Source: Thiogranum sp963752745
GTDB taxonomy: Bacteria > Pseudomonadota > Gammaproteobacteria > DSM-19610
Direction of reading: 5' to 3'
Assembly: GCA_963752745.1 (NCBI GenBank)
Contig: CAVWAK010000019.1
Coordinates: 1-64,000 of the forward strand
DNA length: 64,000 nucleotides
Shown: in pieces, positions 34,379 through 43,448 of the stretch
Numbering within the stretch: the stretch's first letter is position 1
Layout: each line of letters opens with the position of its first letter
Notes under the pieces: model-generated
Database searches by the model: none
What the model was told of the DNA's origin: nothing
The model's input: the letters and a program-made list of their open reading frames with translations, nothing else
Position numbers and translations under genes: made by a program

Positions 34379-37012
34379 TTAAGGCTCGTTATCCGCTGGT
34401 TGTTCCAGCACGTTGCGTGCAACCTGCTGCATGCTGCCGGTTTCGCCGATCCAGCTCGCCGGCAAATCAGGCAGGGCACTGATGATCGCGATGACCAGTG
34501 TCGCGGCGTAGGGTATAGCCTGAATCAGTAACATGATAGCCCACACCAGCAAATCCAGCGTCTCGGTGCCGAATGTTTGTATGATAGAGAACGCTGCCAG
34601 GCATAGCGCGATCAGCAGCAGGGTTTCTTCGCGCGCCGCGCCAAGAGCCTTGAGCAGGGCGTGTTGATCAGCCCGTTTCGGTGTCCGGATAAACGGTTTA
34701 CTACGCACCATGAAACCGGTGAGCATGGCTCGCCCGATGGTGTGCGTGAGCGACAGGCCGGCCAGTGCCGCAGCGATGGTCTGGATAGTGTTGGCACCGA
34801 CTCGCGTGTGGTACAGGTAGACCAGCTTGCCGACCTTGAAGATGAACATCGCCAGTGGCAGTACCGAAAACATCAACAGCGGCGGGCTCACCTGTTGTGG
34901 TAACGCCAGCATCGCCAGCGACCAGCACAGGGCGGCGAGATTGAACAGCAGATTGATGCCGTCGGCGATCCACGGTAGCCAGCCGGCGAGGAAATGGTAG
35001 CGCTGTCCCGCGGTCAGTGTGCTTTTTTTACGTGAAAACAGCGCGCCGGCGTGGTGCCGCAGGATCTGCACCGAACCGAACGCCCAGCGGAAACGCTGCT
35101 TCTTGAAATCGATAAAGGTATCGGGCATCAAACCGCGACCATAGCTTTGCGGAATATAGGTTGCCTCCAGGCCCTGCTCGAAAATGCGCAGGCCGAGTTC
35201 GGCATCCTCGGTGATACACCAGTCGGCCCAGCCGTTCACATCCTGCAAGGCGGACTTGCGCACCATGGTCATGGTGCCATGCTGGATGATTGCATTGCGC
35301 TCGTTGCGTGTAATCATGCCGAGATAAAAGAAGCCTCGATATTCTGCGTAGCACATGGCCTTGAAGGCATTTTCGCACACGTCTCGATAGTCCTGCGGGG
35401 CTTGCACGATAGCAATATTTTCATTGGTGAACTGCGGCACCAGGTCACGTAGCCAGTGTGGATGTACCAGGTAATCGCTGTCGATCACCGCAACGACTTC
35501 CGCTTCCGGATCAGTGTGCTGCAACGCAAAGTTGAGTGCGCCGGCCTTGAAACCCGGCAGCGGATCCTGGTGGAAAAAACGGAACTGGGCGCCGAGCTTC
35601 TCGCAGTGATCGCGTACCGGTTCCCAGATAGCCGGATCGCTGGTGTTGTTGTCGATGACAATGACTTCATAGCGCGGGTAGTCGAGTCGGGCCAGCGCGT
35701 TCAGGGTGTGAATCATCATGTCGGGTGGTTCGTTATAGGCCGGCACATGCACCGACACCAGCGGTCGTTTTGCATCGTCCACCTCAACCGGTCGGAACAG
35801 GCGCCGGTGTTCAGTGATCCACAATGCCTCGGCCCATTCGTGCGCCTCGGCCAGCAACACCACGATGACGCCGATCATTCCGAGTATCAGCAATATGCCC
35901 ACGACGATATGGGTCAGGGTGAGATACTGGTGCGTATAGTTGTAGATGATCACCACCGCGGCGGTGGTAGCCCCATAGGTCATCAGTGCCAGAAATCCGC
36001 GGCCGCGGGCACCCAGGTGACGGCTGTCAATCAGCATTACGGCAAAGGTGATGAGCGCGATCACCACAGAGATGCCGGCCAGGATCGGCCAGTCCGGTAT
36101 TTTTACAATCGCTTTCTGGAACTGGAACTTGGGTTGGCGAGTTACATCGTAGACGCCCCAGTAGGCACCGACTTCGCCCTCGATGTTGCGTTTCCAGGGC
36201 TGGTCGAACGCTTCCATCAGGTAATAGGTGTATTTCTCTTCGGCCGCGCGTGCCAGGAAACGCCGCAGGAAGGTTGCCTCATTGGCATTCGAGGCTACCG
36301 CATCCTTGAGGGTGCGGCCATTGCTCGGCCAGCCGACTTCACCGAGCACAATCGGTTTGCCGGGATACAATTGTTTGAGTTCGTTGATGTTGCCGACCAC
36401 GAAATCCACGGCGTCCTCGACCGCCACGCCCTCCCAGTAGGGTAGCAGGTGGACAGCGATGTAATCGACGTGATCAACCAGCTCCGGGTATGCTTTCCAG
36501 ATGAAAGGCGGTTCCGCGGTACTGATCGGAATGTCGGTCTCCGCGCGCGCCATGTCCAGATGTTCAATCAGTTGCGAGATCGGGATATCACCCCGTAACA
36601 GGACTTCGTTACCGACAAAAATACGTACCACATTGCGTGCGCGGACGGCGATGTCGAGTGCCTGCATGATTTCCTTGCGGCTCCGCTCGCTATCGGCATC
36701 TACCCAGGCGCCCAACGCGACATTGATGCCGTGCTTTTCAGCCAGACGCGGTATCTCGCCGAGGCCCTTGTCCACGGAGTAAGTGCGAACGGCGTGGGTT
36801 TTCCCCGCCAGCAGGGCCAGGTCACCCTCGATATCATTGGCGTCAGGGAACTTGTTCCAGTTAGGATTTTGCTTGTTCTGGAAGGGCGAAAAGGCGAATC
36901 CCTGGATACGCTCCGGCCACGCCGGTTCGCTCTCCGGAAGGTTGTAGAGAGCCCACGCCATGATCGTGAACGCGGTTATTGCGATTGCAATAATAAAAGT
37001 GGATTTTTGCAT
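34379..37012 (-). CDS. GH17-GT2 fusion, beta-1,3-glucan synthase/transglycosylase (NdvB-like)
   Basis: An 877-residue membrane enzyme. One N-terminal helix is followed by a periplasmic GH17 domain (30-305) with acid/base Glu in IFVGNEVLLRG and nucleophile Glu in VLGEVGWPSNG. Three helices follow (about 312-395). A cytosolic GT2 domain then carries HVPAYNEPPDMMIHTL near 425, the metal DSD in VVAVIDSDYL, the base in CITEDAELGLRIFEQG and the acceptor site KKQRFRWAFG. Five C-terminal helices end it. Pseudomonas/Azotobacter homologues are beta-glucan transglycosylases linked to (cyclic) periplasmic glucans. UDP-glucose to beta-1,3-glucan chains is inferred. Confidence 0.85.
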   Translation of the reverse strand: MQKSTFIIAIAITAFTIMAWALYNLPESEPAWPERIQGFAFSPFQNKQNPNWNKFPDANDIEGDLALLAGKTHAVRTYSVDKGLGEIPRLAEKHGINVALGAWVDADSERSRKEIMQALDIAVRARNVVRIFVGNEVLLRGDIPISQLIEHLDMARAETDIPISTAEPPFIWKAYPELVDHVDYIAVHLLPYWEGVAVEDAVDFVVGNINELKQLYPGKPIVLGEVGWPSNGRTLKDAVASNANEATFLRRFLARAAEEKYTYYLMEAFDQPWKRNIEGEVGAYWGVYDVTRQPKFQFQKAIVKIPDWPILAGISVVIALITFAVMLIDSRHLGARGRGFLALMTYGATTAAVVIIYNYTHQYLTLTHIVVGILLILGMIGVIVVLLAEAHEWAEALWITEHRRLFRPVEVDDAKRPLVSVHVPAYNEPPDMMIHTLNALARLDYPRYEVIVIDNNTSDPAIWEPVRDHCEKLGAQFRFFHQDPLPGFKAGALNFALQHTDPEAEVVAVIDSDYLVHPHWLRDLVPQFTNENIAIVQAPQDYRDVCENAFKAMCYAEYRGFFYLGMITRNERNAIIQHGTMTMVRKSALQDVNGWADWCITEDAELGLRIFEQGLEATYIPQSYGRGLMPDTFIDFKKQRFRWAFGSVQILRHHAGALFSRKKSTLTAGQRYHFLAGWLPWIADGINLLFNLAALCWSLAMLALPQQVSPPLLMFSVLPLAMFIFKVGKLVYLYHTRVGANTIQTIAAALAGLSLTHTIGRAMLTGFMVRSKPFIRTPKRADQHALLKALGAAREETLLLIALCLAAFSIIQTFGTETLDLLVWAIMLLIQAIPYAATLVIAIISALPDLPASWIGETGSMQQVARNVLEQPADNEP

Positions 37013-37122
37013 AAACCTGGAATTGTAAGCCTGACCGATGCATGGCGACGGGCAGTATACTTGGAGCGGGAGAGCAAGACCAAGCGCCGCGCAGAAGCGG
37101 TCTGCTGGCGGTGCCTGGCGGG

Positions 37123-38430
37123 CTAGAAATTCGCCCGGTATCCCAGGCTCAGTAAATAGGTGGAACGGCTGTTGTCATTAGCGGAAATGGCCTGGTTCGA
37201 CCACTTGCCGCCAGCCTCGATTTGGAAGCCGTAAGCTTTTTTCCATTGATATTCCATTTTCACGGTGGGTGATGTTACCCATTCAGCCGACTTATCGGTG
37301 ATATTGTCGCGGAGTTCGGTGCGTAAGCGCGGTCTGATGTTCCAGAGTCGGTTGATGACGTAGCGGGTGTCGATGGAAGCCGTGGAAATGCGGGAGGAAC
37401 CGGTTACGCGGTGGCGAATGTCCAGCTTGTTGCTGTTACCGGAGATTAACAGGTCCTTGCCGGTGAGTTTCAGGCGGTAGAAGTATTCGTTCGGTAGCGC
37501 CTCTGGTGGTGTCGCGTTCCCCGATTGGCTGTTGTTGGAAATATCCAGCATGGCGATGTCGCCACTCAGTTTAAAGCGTTGCGAGAATGCGTGTGACAGG
37601 CTGAGGCCGTGGGTGGTGACTTTCCGGGTCCGCTGACTCGCGTAGTGCTTGATACGGTCGTCAGGGATGATCCAGTTCCAGCCGTCAATGGCGGCCATGC
37701 TATGCTGCAGATGTTTCTTCTGCCGCCTGTGCATCGCGTTGTTATGCACATCGAAGGTTGCACTCAATGTCATTCTACCGGGAAGTTTCCAGGCCCCCGA
37801 TGCAGTGATTGCATTTAACATATCCTGATTTGCGTCGTAGTCCAGGAAGACCAGTAACGACCGTTTCGCTCGCTGGTAGCGCAGGGTTCCACCGATCACT
37901 CTGTTATCAAGCTGCGCGTTATCCTGTTCATCGACAAGATAGGCGTTCAGGTTCCAGGCCCGGGCAAACGTGCCGGTATCGGCACTGAAACCGAACACCT
38001 GGCGGGCGGTGTTGAAATCATCCTTCGACGAATTCACGGGATAGCCGGCGACGCCCCGCAGCGTCAGGCCGCTGTTCAAACGGTAATCTACCCGTATGCC
38101 GTCAGTTTTACCGAGAATGCCACTATCGACCGCCAGGCGGCGACCAAACTGGATCGAAAAGGCTTGTTGCCGGTCGCTGGTATCCTTGGACAGGCTCACC
38201 AGGTCAGGGAGTGCGGGTGTCGCATCGGGTTCGCCGTCGATCAACTGAACCGCAGTCGGCGCATCGCTTGTTCCCTGCTCGCCAGGCGGCTGGAAATCAG
38301 CTGCGGGTTCGGAGTTGACAATCAACTGACCGGGCTCGCCCGGTATGGCGCCTGCATTGCTGGAAAGCAGCAACGCACCCGGCGCGAAGGCTAACCAGCC
38401 GATCATTAATGCAGCCTGACTTCGTGTCAT
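37123..38430 (-). CDS. Outer-membrane beta-barrel protein upstream of the glucan synthase
   Basis: A 435-residue protein with a signal peptide of about 28 residues (ending SNAGA), a Pro-rich acidic linker (30-75), then alternating beta-strands up to the C-terminal LLSLGYRANF, the aromatic end recognised by the BAM machinery. No named family. As first gene of the operon with the GH17-GT2 enzyme it could be the outer-membrane channel or anchor for the polymer. That role is inference from position. Confidence 0.65.
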   Translation of the reverse strand: MTRSQAALMIGWLAFAPGALLLSSNAGAIPGEPGQLIVNSEPAADFQPPGEQGTSDAPTAVQLIDGEPDATPALPDLVSLSKDTSDRQQAFSIQFGRRLAVDSGILGKTDGIRVDYRLNSGLTLRGVAGYPVNSSKDDFNTARQVFGFSADTGTFARAWNLNAYLVDEQDNAQLDNRVIGGTLRYQRAKRSLLVFLDYDANQDMLNAITASGAWKLPGRMTLSATFDVHNNAMHRRQKKHLQHSMAAIDGWNWIIPDDRIKHYASQRTRKVTTHGLSLSHAFSQRFKLSGDIAMLDISNNSQSGNATPPEALPNEYFYRLKLTGKDLLISGNSNKLDIRHRVTGSSRISTASIDTRYVINRLWNIRPRLRTELRDNITDKSAEWVTSPTVKMEYQWKKAYGFQIEAGGKWSNQAISANDNSRSTYLLSLGYRANF

Positions 38431-38601
38431 ATCGCGGTTTTTCCCTGGCCACGTGTCTGCCGTGGGGTGCCATTTTGGAAAGAGAAATCACCCGGTTTGT
38501 CGGTGGCAAAACGGCAACTCTTTAGTCGGGAGGTGATTGCGGCAACGAAAATGTCGACTCGGTCACAAATTTGAACAGGAAAATGGGATATGCGATGGGT
38601 A

Positions 38602-38646
38602 GGGGACAGAGTAAAAAAATGCGAATAGACGTTTTTACTCTGAACC
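38602..38646. repeat. Dispersed hairpin element, GGGGACAGAGTAAAAA type
   Basis: CAGAGTAAAAA (38607-38617) pairs perfectly with TTTTTACTCTG (38632-38642); GGGG and AACC extend the arms. It ends two bases from the stop of the phosphatase gene at 38649. Confidence 0.8.
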
Positions 38647-38648
38647 AT

Positions 38649-40286
38649 TTAATTAGCAGGCTTCCGGCCAAAACACAGCAGCGAAATATCGTCACTCTGC
38701 GGCTCCTGCCCTACATGCCGATGCACATCAAGCAGTATGGCCTCACCTAAATGTTGAGCATCAACATGTTCACCCGACACAACGGACCGCAGCCGGTCAA
38801 TACCATACAACTCGCCCTGTGCATTGCGCGCTTCACTTATGCCATCCGAATAGAGGACTATTGAATCACCTGGGTTCAACATTAACGACTGCACCTTATA
38901 CGGATAGTCATCCAGGATTCCCAAAGGGATACCAACACTGTTTCCGTCTGACTCTGTAATGACGCCGCTCGCCGACCGCACTATCGGCACCATATGACCT
39001 CCATTCAGTATCACGACTTCATGCGACTCAAGGTCTACAATGGCAACGACAAGTGTTACGAAGCGGCCCTCAACACTGCCCCTGCACATATGCCGATTAA
39101 TGTAGCTGAATGCTTCTACCGGGTGTTCAACGAACCGCATTGAACTATGCATCACGCTTGACAGACGTGACATCAGTAATGACGCAGAAACACCTTTTCC
39201 AGCCACGTCCCCAAGCGCAATGCATAGCTTTCCGTCACCGGTCGGGAAACAGTCATAGTAATCTCCTCCAACGGCAGCCGCTGCTTCGTAGCCTGCGAAG
39301 ACGACATGCTCGGCCAGCTGCGGCATTCGGGGCGGCAATATAGCAAGCTGAACACGCCTGGCCAGTTCCAGGTCGAACTGCTGCCTCTCCTGTTCCATTT
39401 GCCTGACTATCAGCCGCGCATTTTCATAGGAAAGCGCGGCCTGACCTGCGACGGTTGTAAGCACCTCCAGGTCTTCAGTAGAGAAACGCGCACTGGCTTC
39501 TTTGGCGTCAAGCGTTATCGCACCGATAGCCTGACCATTCAAGTCCAGTAAAGGTGCGCACATAACAGACCGGATATTGAAATTAATAATCGACTTGCTC
39601 ATATCAAAGCGTGAATCTGAACTGGCGTCGGCCGAGAGGATGCCTACCTTTTCGGAGAATACCCGATCAAGTACGGTAGCACTAACATGTGATTCAGAAG
39701 CCTCGCCGCTGCGTCGATCTCTTGAGATGTGGAGCTTGACCTGTCCCGACTCAGGATCCCGCAGCAAGACAGATCCACGGTCTGCCTTCGGAAATATCTC
39801 GAACAGACTATCAATAATAATCGGAAGACGGCTATCCAGGTCACTGCTTTCAGCTAATCTTCGGCTAATACTCAAAACCGCGCGCAACTTCTCTTCAGGC
39901 TTGTTATCTATCGCGCCTTGATAATCCTGAGAGGCAATCGTGACAATCCGCGACGACATGACGGTTTTATCCTCAGCTGCATCGGTATCTCTCAGATTAC
40001 CAATCTGATGAAAGTGGAGCTTCATTCCACCGACACTGATCTGATCGCCATCCTGCAATTGCACCGCAGACCGAATTAATCCATCGTTTATCAAAGTTCC
40101 ATTGGAACTCTTGAGGTCTTCAATCCAATAAGCCTCATCTACCATGATCAGGCGAGCATGACGTCGTGATACCCGTGAGGATTCCAGAAAAATATCACAG
40201 TCGTCCTGTCGGCCAATAAGTAACTCACTGGCGTTAAGCGCATACTCAAAAACGCCTCCATCCTGATTCAATGACAGCTTAAACAT
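38649..40286 (-). CDS. FHA-GAF-PP2C serine/threonine phosphatase (RsbU/SpoIIE type)
   Basis: A 545-residue cytosolic regulator. FHA domain (residues 20-95): ELLIGRQDDCDIFLES, RVSRRHARLIM, LKSSNGTLINDG, the phosphothreonine-binding signature. GAF domain (150-300). SpoIIE-type PP2C (about 330-540) with metal-binding Asp in VGGDYYDCF, CIALGDVAGKGVSASL, and late IVLYSDGISEARN. Such proteins control partner-switching systems by dephosphorylating an anti-anti-sigma factor; FHA suggests input from a Ser/Thr kinase. Neither partner lies in the window. No co-transcribed neighbours. Confidence 0.9.
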   Translation of the reverse strand: MFKLSLNQDGGVFEYALNASELLIGRQDDCDIFLESSRVSRRHARLIMVDEAYWIEDLKSSNGTLINDGLIRSAVQLQDGDQISVGGMKLHFHQIGNLRDTDAAEDKTVMSSRIVTIASQDYQGAIDNKPEEKLRAVLSISRRLAESSDLDSRLPIIIDSLFEIFPKADRGSVLLRDPESGQVKLHISRDRRSGEASESHVSATVLDRVFSEKVGILSADASSDSRFDMSKSIINFNIRSVMCAPLLDLNGQAIGAITLDAKEASARFSTEDLEVLTTVAGQAALSYENARLIVRQMEQERQQFDLELARRVQLAILPPRMPQLAEHVVFAGYEAAAAVGGDYYDCFPTGDGKLCIALGDVAGKGVSASLLMSRLSSVMHSSMRFVEHPVEAFSYINRHMCRGSVEGRFVTLVVAIVDLESHEVVILNGGHMVPIVRSASGVITESDGNSVGIPLGILDDYPYKVQSLMLNPGDSIVLYSDGISEARNAQGELYGIDRLRSVVSGEHVDAQHLGEAILLDVHRHVGQEPQSDDISLLCFGRKPAN

Positions 40287-40437
40287 ACTTAACCCATTCT
40301 TCAGTTGTCTATATTATCTCAGGATAATTAGCGTCAGCCGCCTGGCGTGCGCCACCGCGGGGCAATCTTGAGGCTAGGTGGCAAGGGTTTGGATGTCAAG
40401 CGTGGGGTAAAAGGGAGAGTGAAAGGGAGGGTTTAGG

Positions 40438-40480
40438 TTTTTACTCTGACCCCAATTATTTTTGTCACCGACCCCTAATT
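40438..40480. repeat. Two dispersed arms in tandem, the second overlapping a stop codon
   Basis: TTTTTACTCTGACCCC (40438-40453) is followed by TTTTTGTCACCGACCCCTAATT. The TAG stop of the next gene (40475-40477, minus strand) lies within the second arm, so the element supplies the gene's end. Confidence 0.75.
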
Positions 40481-41626
40481 CGATTCTGAAAACCTGAAGA
40501 TGTCACCGTTTCCCGAAACGGCATAGAGTTCTCCGCTATTGTCTTCACCAAACGAGGTAAGGCTCGCAACGTTGGCGATTTCCCTGTTGGAAACCACCTG
40601 GGCCCCGTTGTACTCCAGAGACCAGATACGGCCACTGCCAAAATCACCATAGATATAGGTGCCCCACAAGATTGACGAGGCCGCACCGCGATAAACATAG
40701 CCGCCAATCACTGCGGTGCCGAGGCTGTGGTCATATTCAAAAACCGGCGGTATCAAGGTGGCGTTCGGCGGCGTGTTTTGCGAGCTGGCAAACGGCTGTG
40801 TGCCTTCGAAAACACGCCACCCATAATTACCACCGGCCTGAATGATGTCAATTTCCTCGAGCGCGCTCTGACCGACATCGCCTAACCATAGCGTGCCTGT
40901 CTGTCGATCGAAGGAAAACCGGAACGGGTTGCGGAGTCCATAGGCCCAGATTTCCTCGCGCACACCCGATTCGCCAACAAAAGGATTGTCTGGCGGGATG
41001 CCATAAGGGCTGCCGGCATCCACATTGATACGCAGGATAGTGCCATAAAGATTGCCACGATCCTGGGCGTTATCGTCCGGGTCGCCACCACCACCGCCGT
41101 CGCCGAATGCGACGTAAAGCCTGTCATCCGGTCCGAATGCAAGCGCGCCGCCGTTATGATTGGTAAACGGTTGGGTAACCTCTAACAGAATGAATTCAGA
41201 GCCCGCTGACGCCAGTCCTGTCTGGCTGTTGTAGGTGAAGCGGGATAGTACAGAACGGCGCGGATTCGATGCCGAATAATGCACGTAGAAAAAACCGTTA
41301 CTGGTAAAATCGGGATGGAAAGCCAGCCCCAGCAATCCCTGCTCACCCGAAAACAGGACCTGACTGCTGATATCCAGCATGACGACCGTACTCATCACTT
41401 GAGCATCGACATCGAAGCGATGAATCATGCCTCGCTGTTCCACCACTACGGCCTGGGCCGAGCCCGGAAGACCGGCTAAAAAGACCGGTGCCACAAAGCT
41501 CAGATTAGGAAACGCATTGACAGTACTGACACCCGCGGGTGTGTTGACAGTGTTACTGCCACCGCCGCCGCCACAACCAGCAAGCAGTAAAGTTCCCGCG
41601 AGTATCGCGCTAATGTACCAGCTCAT
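40475..41626 (-). CDS. PQQ-dependent sugar dehydrogenase-like lipoprotein (GSDH family)
   Basis: A 383-residue lipoprotein (lipobox LLLAGC, followed by a Gly run) with the six-bladed propeller of soluble aldose sugar dehydrogenases. The catalytic-loop motif FTNHNGGALAFGPDDRLY holds the family His, followed by FGDGGGGGDPDDNAQD. The blade ends GYVYRGAASS and YIYGDFGSGRIWSL agree with the family. These enzymes oxidise sugar hemiacetals in the periplasm using PQQ. No pqq genes are here. Its stop codon lies in a repeat element, so the last residues may be altered. Confidence 0.85.
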   Translation of the reverse strand: MSWYISAILAGTLLLAGCGGGGGSNTVNTPAGVSTVNAFPNLSFVAPVFLAGLPGSAQAVVVEQRGMIHRFDVDAQVMSTVVMLDISSQVLFSGEQGLLGLAFHPDFTSNGFFYVHYSASNPRRSVLSRFTYNSQTGLASAGSEFILLEVTQPFTNHNGGALAFGPDDRLYVAFGDGGGGGDPDDNAQDRGNLYGTILRINVDAGSPYGIPPDNPFVGESGVREEIWAYGLRNPFRFSFDRQTGTLWLGDVGQSALEEIDIIQAGGNYGWRVFEGTQPFASSQNTPPNATLIPPVFEYDHSLGTAVIGGYVYRGAASSILWGTYIYGDFGSGRIWSLEYNGAQVVSNREIANVASLTSFGEDNSGELYAVSGNGDIFRFSESN

Positions 41627-41746
41627 GCCTTTTTGCCGTGTATGACTGTGTTTTTCATACTATGACACAGGTGAAAGAAATAAGGTGAAGCCTGTCATAG
41701 TATAAAGGGTACACCACAATTGCGTCAGGAAACCGTGGTCTGATCC

Positions 41747-41850
41747 GAATGGCACTTACTTAAGTCGATTGTTGGGCTTCGCAGGCTCAGCGCCAACCTA
41801 CGTAAGTGCACGTTAGAAAAAGAGGATTCGGCTTTAAGTAAGTGCCATTC
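41747..41850. repeat. Nested inverted repeat, 17-bp perfect arms
   Basis: GAATGGCACTTACTTAA (41747-41763) is repeated inverted at 41834-41850. Inside lies a second palindrome-like block, GTTGGGCTTCGCAGG and GCGCCAACCTACG, of the common GTAGGTTGG...CCCAAC intergenic type. It lies in the 267-bp spacer between the sugar dehydrogenase start and the mocA-like gene end; no gene fits inside. Confidence 0.75.
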
Positions 41851-41893
41851 AGGACACGATTTTAGGGAATAGGGGACAGCGTCAAAACCAACC

Positions 41894-42463
41894 TCAACAA
41901 TTTAAATCTTGTGGATGATCGATATCCTTAACTATGCCGGCATCCTCGGTAGTGAGTAATTCAACTTCACCTGGATAATTCGCCAGCAAGTTCCGGGCTC
42001 CCTTGTCACCAGACAATTCTCGCAGCGGCTGTTGCCAGCGCGCTGAAAAGCCAACCGGGTGACCGCGTTGTCCCTGGTATACAGGCGCGACCATCGACGC
42101 TCCATTCTTTAATTGATTGACCAGAGCGGTGATGGTTGCCGGCTGCATCCATGGCATATCAGCCAGCGCAATTAACCAGCCATCTGCGCTGGATGTGGCG
42201 TTGACGCCTGCAGCCAGACTCGTGCCCATGCCTTCATCGGCCCGGGTGTTTTCCACGACCTTCATGCCGATTTGTGTAAATGCGTCGATCAAGGCATGGT
42301 CTTCGGGCTGAACGACGGCTATTACATCGGGCATTGCCTGTAGCAGCGCGCTCGCAGCAGCAACACCGATGGCTACGCCATCCGGCAGAGGATGAAGTAA
42401 CTTGGGTGCACCGAAACGCCTTGCAGAACCGGCGGCGAGCAGGATGCCGACAACCTTTGTCAT
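41894..42463 (-). CDS. mocA: MocA-like molybdopterin cytidylyltransferase
   Basis: A 189-residue nucleotidyltransferase. The N-terminal signature ILLAAGSARRFGAPKLL binds CTP. DMPWMQPATI holds the Mg-binding Asp, and RGHPVGFSARWQQPL follows. The enzyme transfers CMP to molybdopterin, giving the MCD cofactor used by xanthine-oxidase-family enzymes such as the IorB-like one upstream. Its ATG overlaps the xdhC stop by four bases. Last gene of the molybdenum hydroxylase operon. Confidence 0.85.
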   Translation of the reverse strand: MTKVVGILLAAGSARRFGAPKLLHPLPDGVAIGVAAASALLQAMPDVIAVVQPEDHALIDAFTQIGMKVVENTRADEGMGTSLAAGVNATSSADGWLIALADMPWMQPATITALVNQLKNGASMVAPVYQGQRGHPVGFSARWQQPLRELSGDKGARNLLANYPGEVELLTTEDAGIVKDIDHPQDLNC

Positions 42464-43432
42464 GTGTTTTGCTGTACCGGTTGTGAAGTGCCATTACGTA
42501 TAGCAGTGATTTGCGCAAGAATAGAAACCGCAATCTCTGCCGGTCGCTTGCTGCCGATCGGCAAGCCGGCTGGACCCTGTATGCGCCCGATCTGTTCCGG
42601 ACTATAACCCAGCGACGCCAGGCGTTTGCGCCGGGCTTCTGCCGATCGAGTCGAACCCAATGCACCGATGTAAAATGCCTGTGACTCCAGAGCAGCACTC
42701 AGACCCAGGTCGTCCTGGCGCGGGTCATGCGCCAGTGTAACAATCGCGGTACGCGCTTGCTCACTCAGACCTTGAATGACATCGTCGGGCATCTCGCGGC
42801 TATAGTGGACATCAGCGAGAGGAGCGGGGTGAGCAAAGTCATCACGTGGATCACAGATGATAACCCGGTAATCGAGATGCAGGGCCATACTGGCAAGGTG
42901 GCGTGCGAGTTGGCCATCACCGATGAGTAGCAATTGCCAGGCAGGCCCGAAGGTCTTGATCAGCTCTGTTGCCGATACATGGAATTCGGTGCCGCCATCG
43001 CCCGGGTGCAGGTTGGTCTCACCGCTGGACAAATCCACTGTTCGTGCCACCAGTTCGCCGTTGCGTAGTCTTTCCAGTAATTGTTTGATCGAATCAGGGT
43101 CGGTCAGTTGTTCGACCAGCACTTCCAGGCGACCGCCGCAGGGAAGACCCATGCGCGTCGCTTCTTGTCGGTCAACCCCAAAGTCCACCATGGTGGGTGT
43201 CGGACCTGCCAGTTCGCCATCGCGGTAGCGGCCTAGCAGTGATTACTCGACACAACCACCCGATACCGAACCGACGAATTGCCCGGAATCATTCATTGCC
43301 AGCAACGAGCCGGGCGGACGAGGCGAGGAGCCCCAGGTCCTGATAACCGTTACCAATGCAACCTTCTGACCAGACTGCAGCCAGGCCAGGGTAGCTATCG
43401 AGGACCTCGATATCGTCAGCCTGTTCAGTCAT
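42460..43432 (-). pseudogene. xdhC: XdhC/CoxI maturation factor with two inactivating lesions
   Basis: XdhC-type proteins insert sulfurated Mo cofactor into xanthine-oxidase-family enzymes. The start is ATG at 43432 (MTEQADDIEVLDSY). Lesion one is an extra C in CCC near 43389-43391; one frame away the protein resumes LAWLQSGQKVALVTV. Lesion two is an in-frame TAA at 43243-43245 between VGSVSGGCVE and SLLGRYRDGELAG. The rest is intact: RMGLPCGGRLEVL, the Rossmann segment LLIGDGQLARHLA and IGALGSTRSAEARR. A restart at ATG 43191 would give 243 residues lacking the first domain. Confidence 0.85.
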
Positions 43433-43448
43433 CGATTAACCTGGCATG

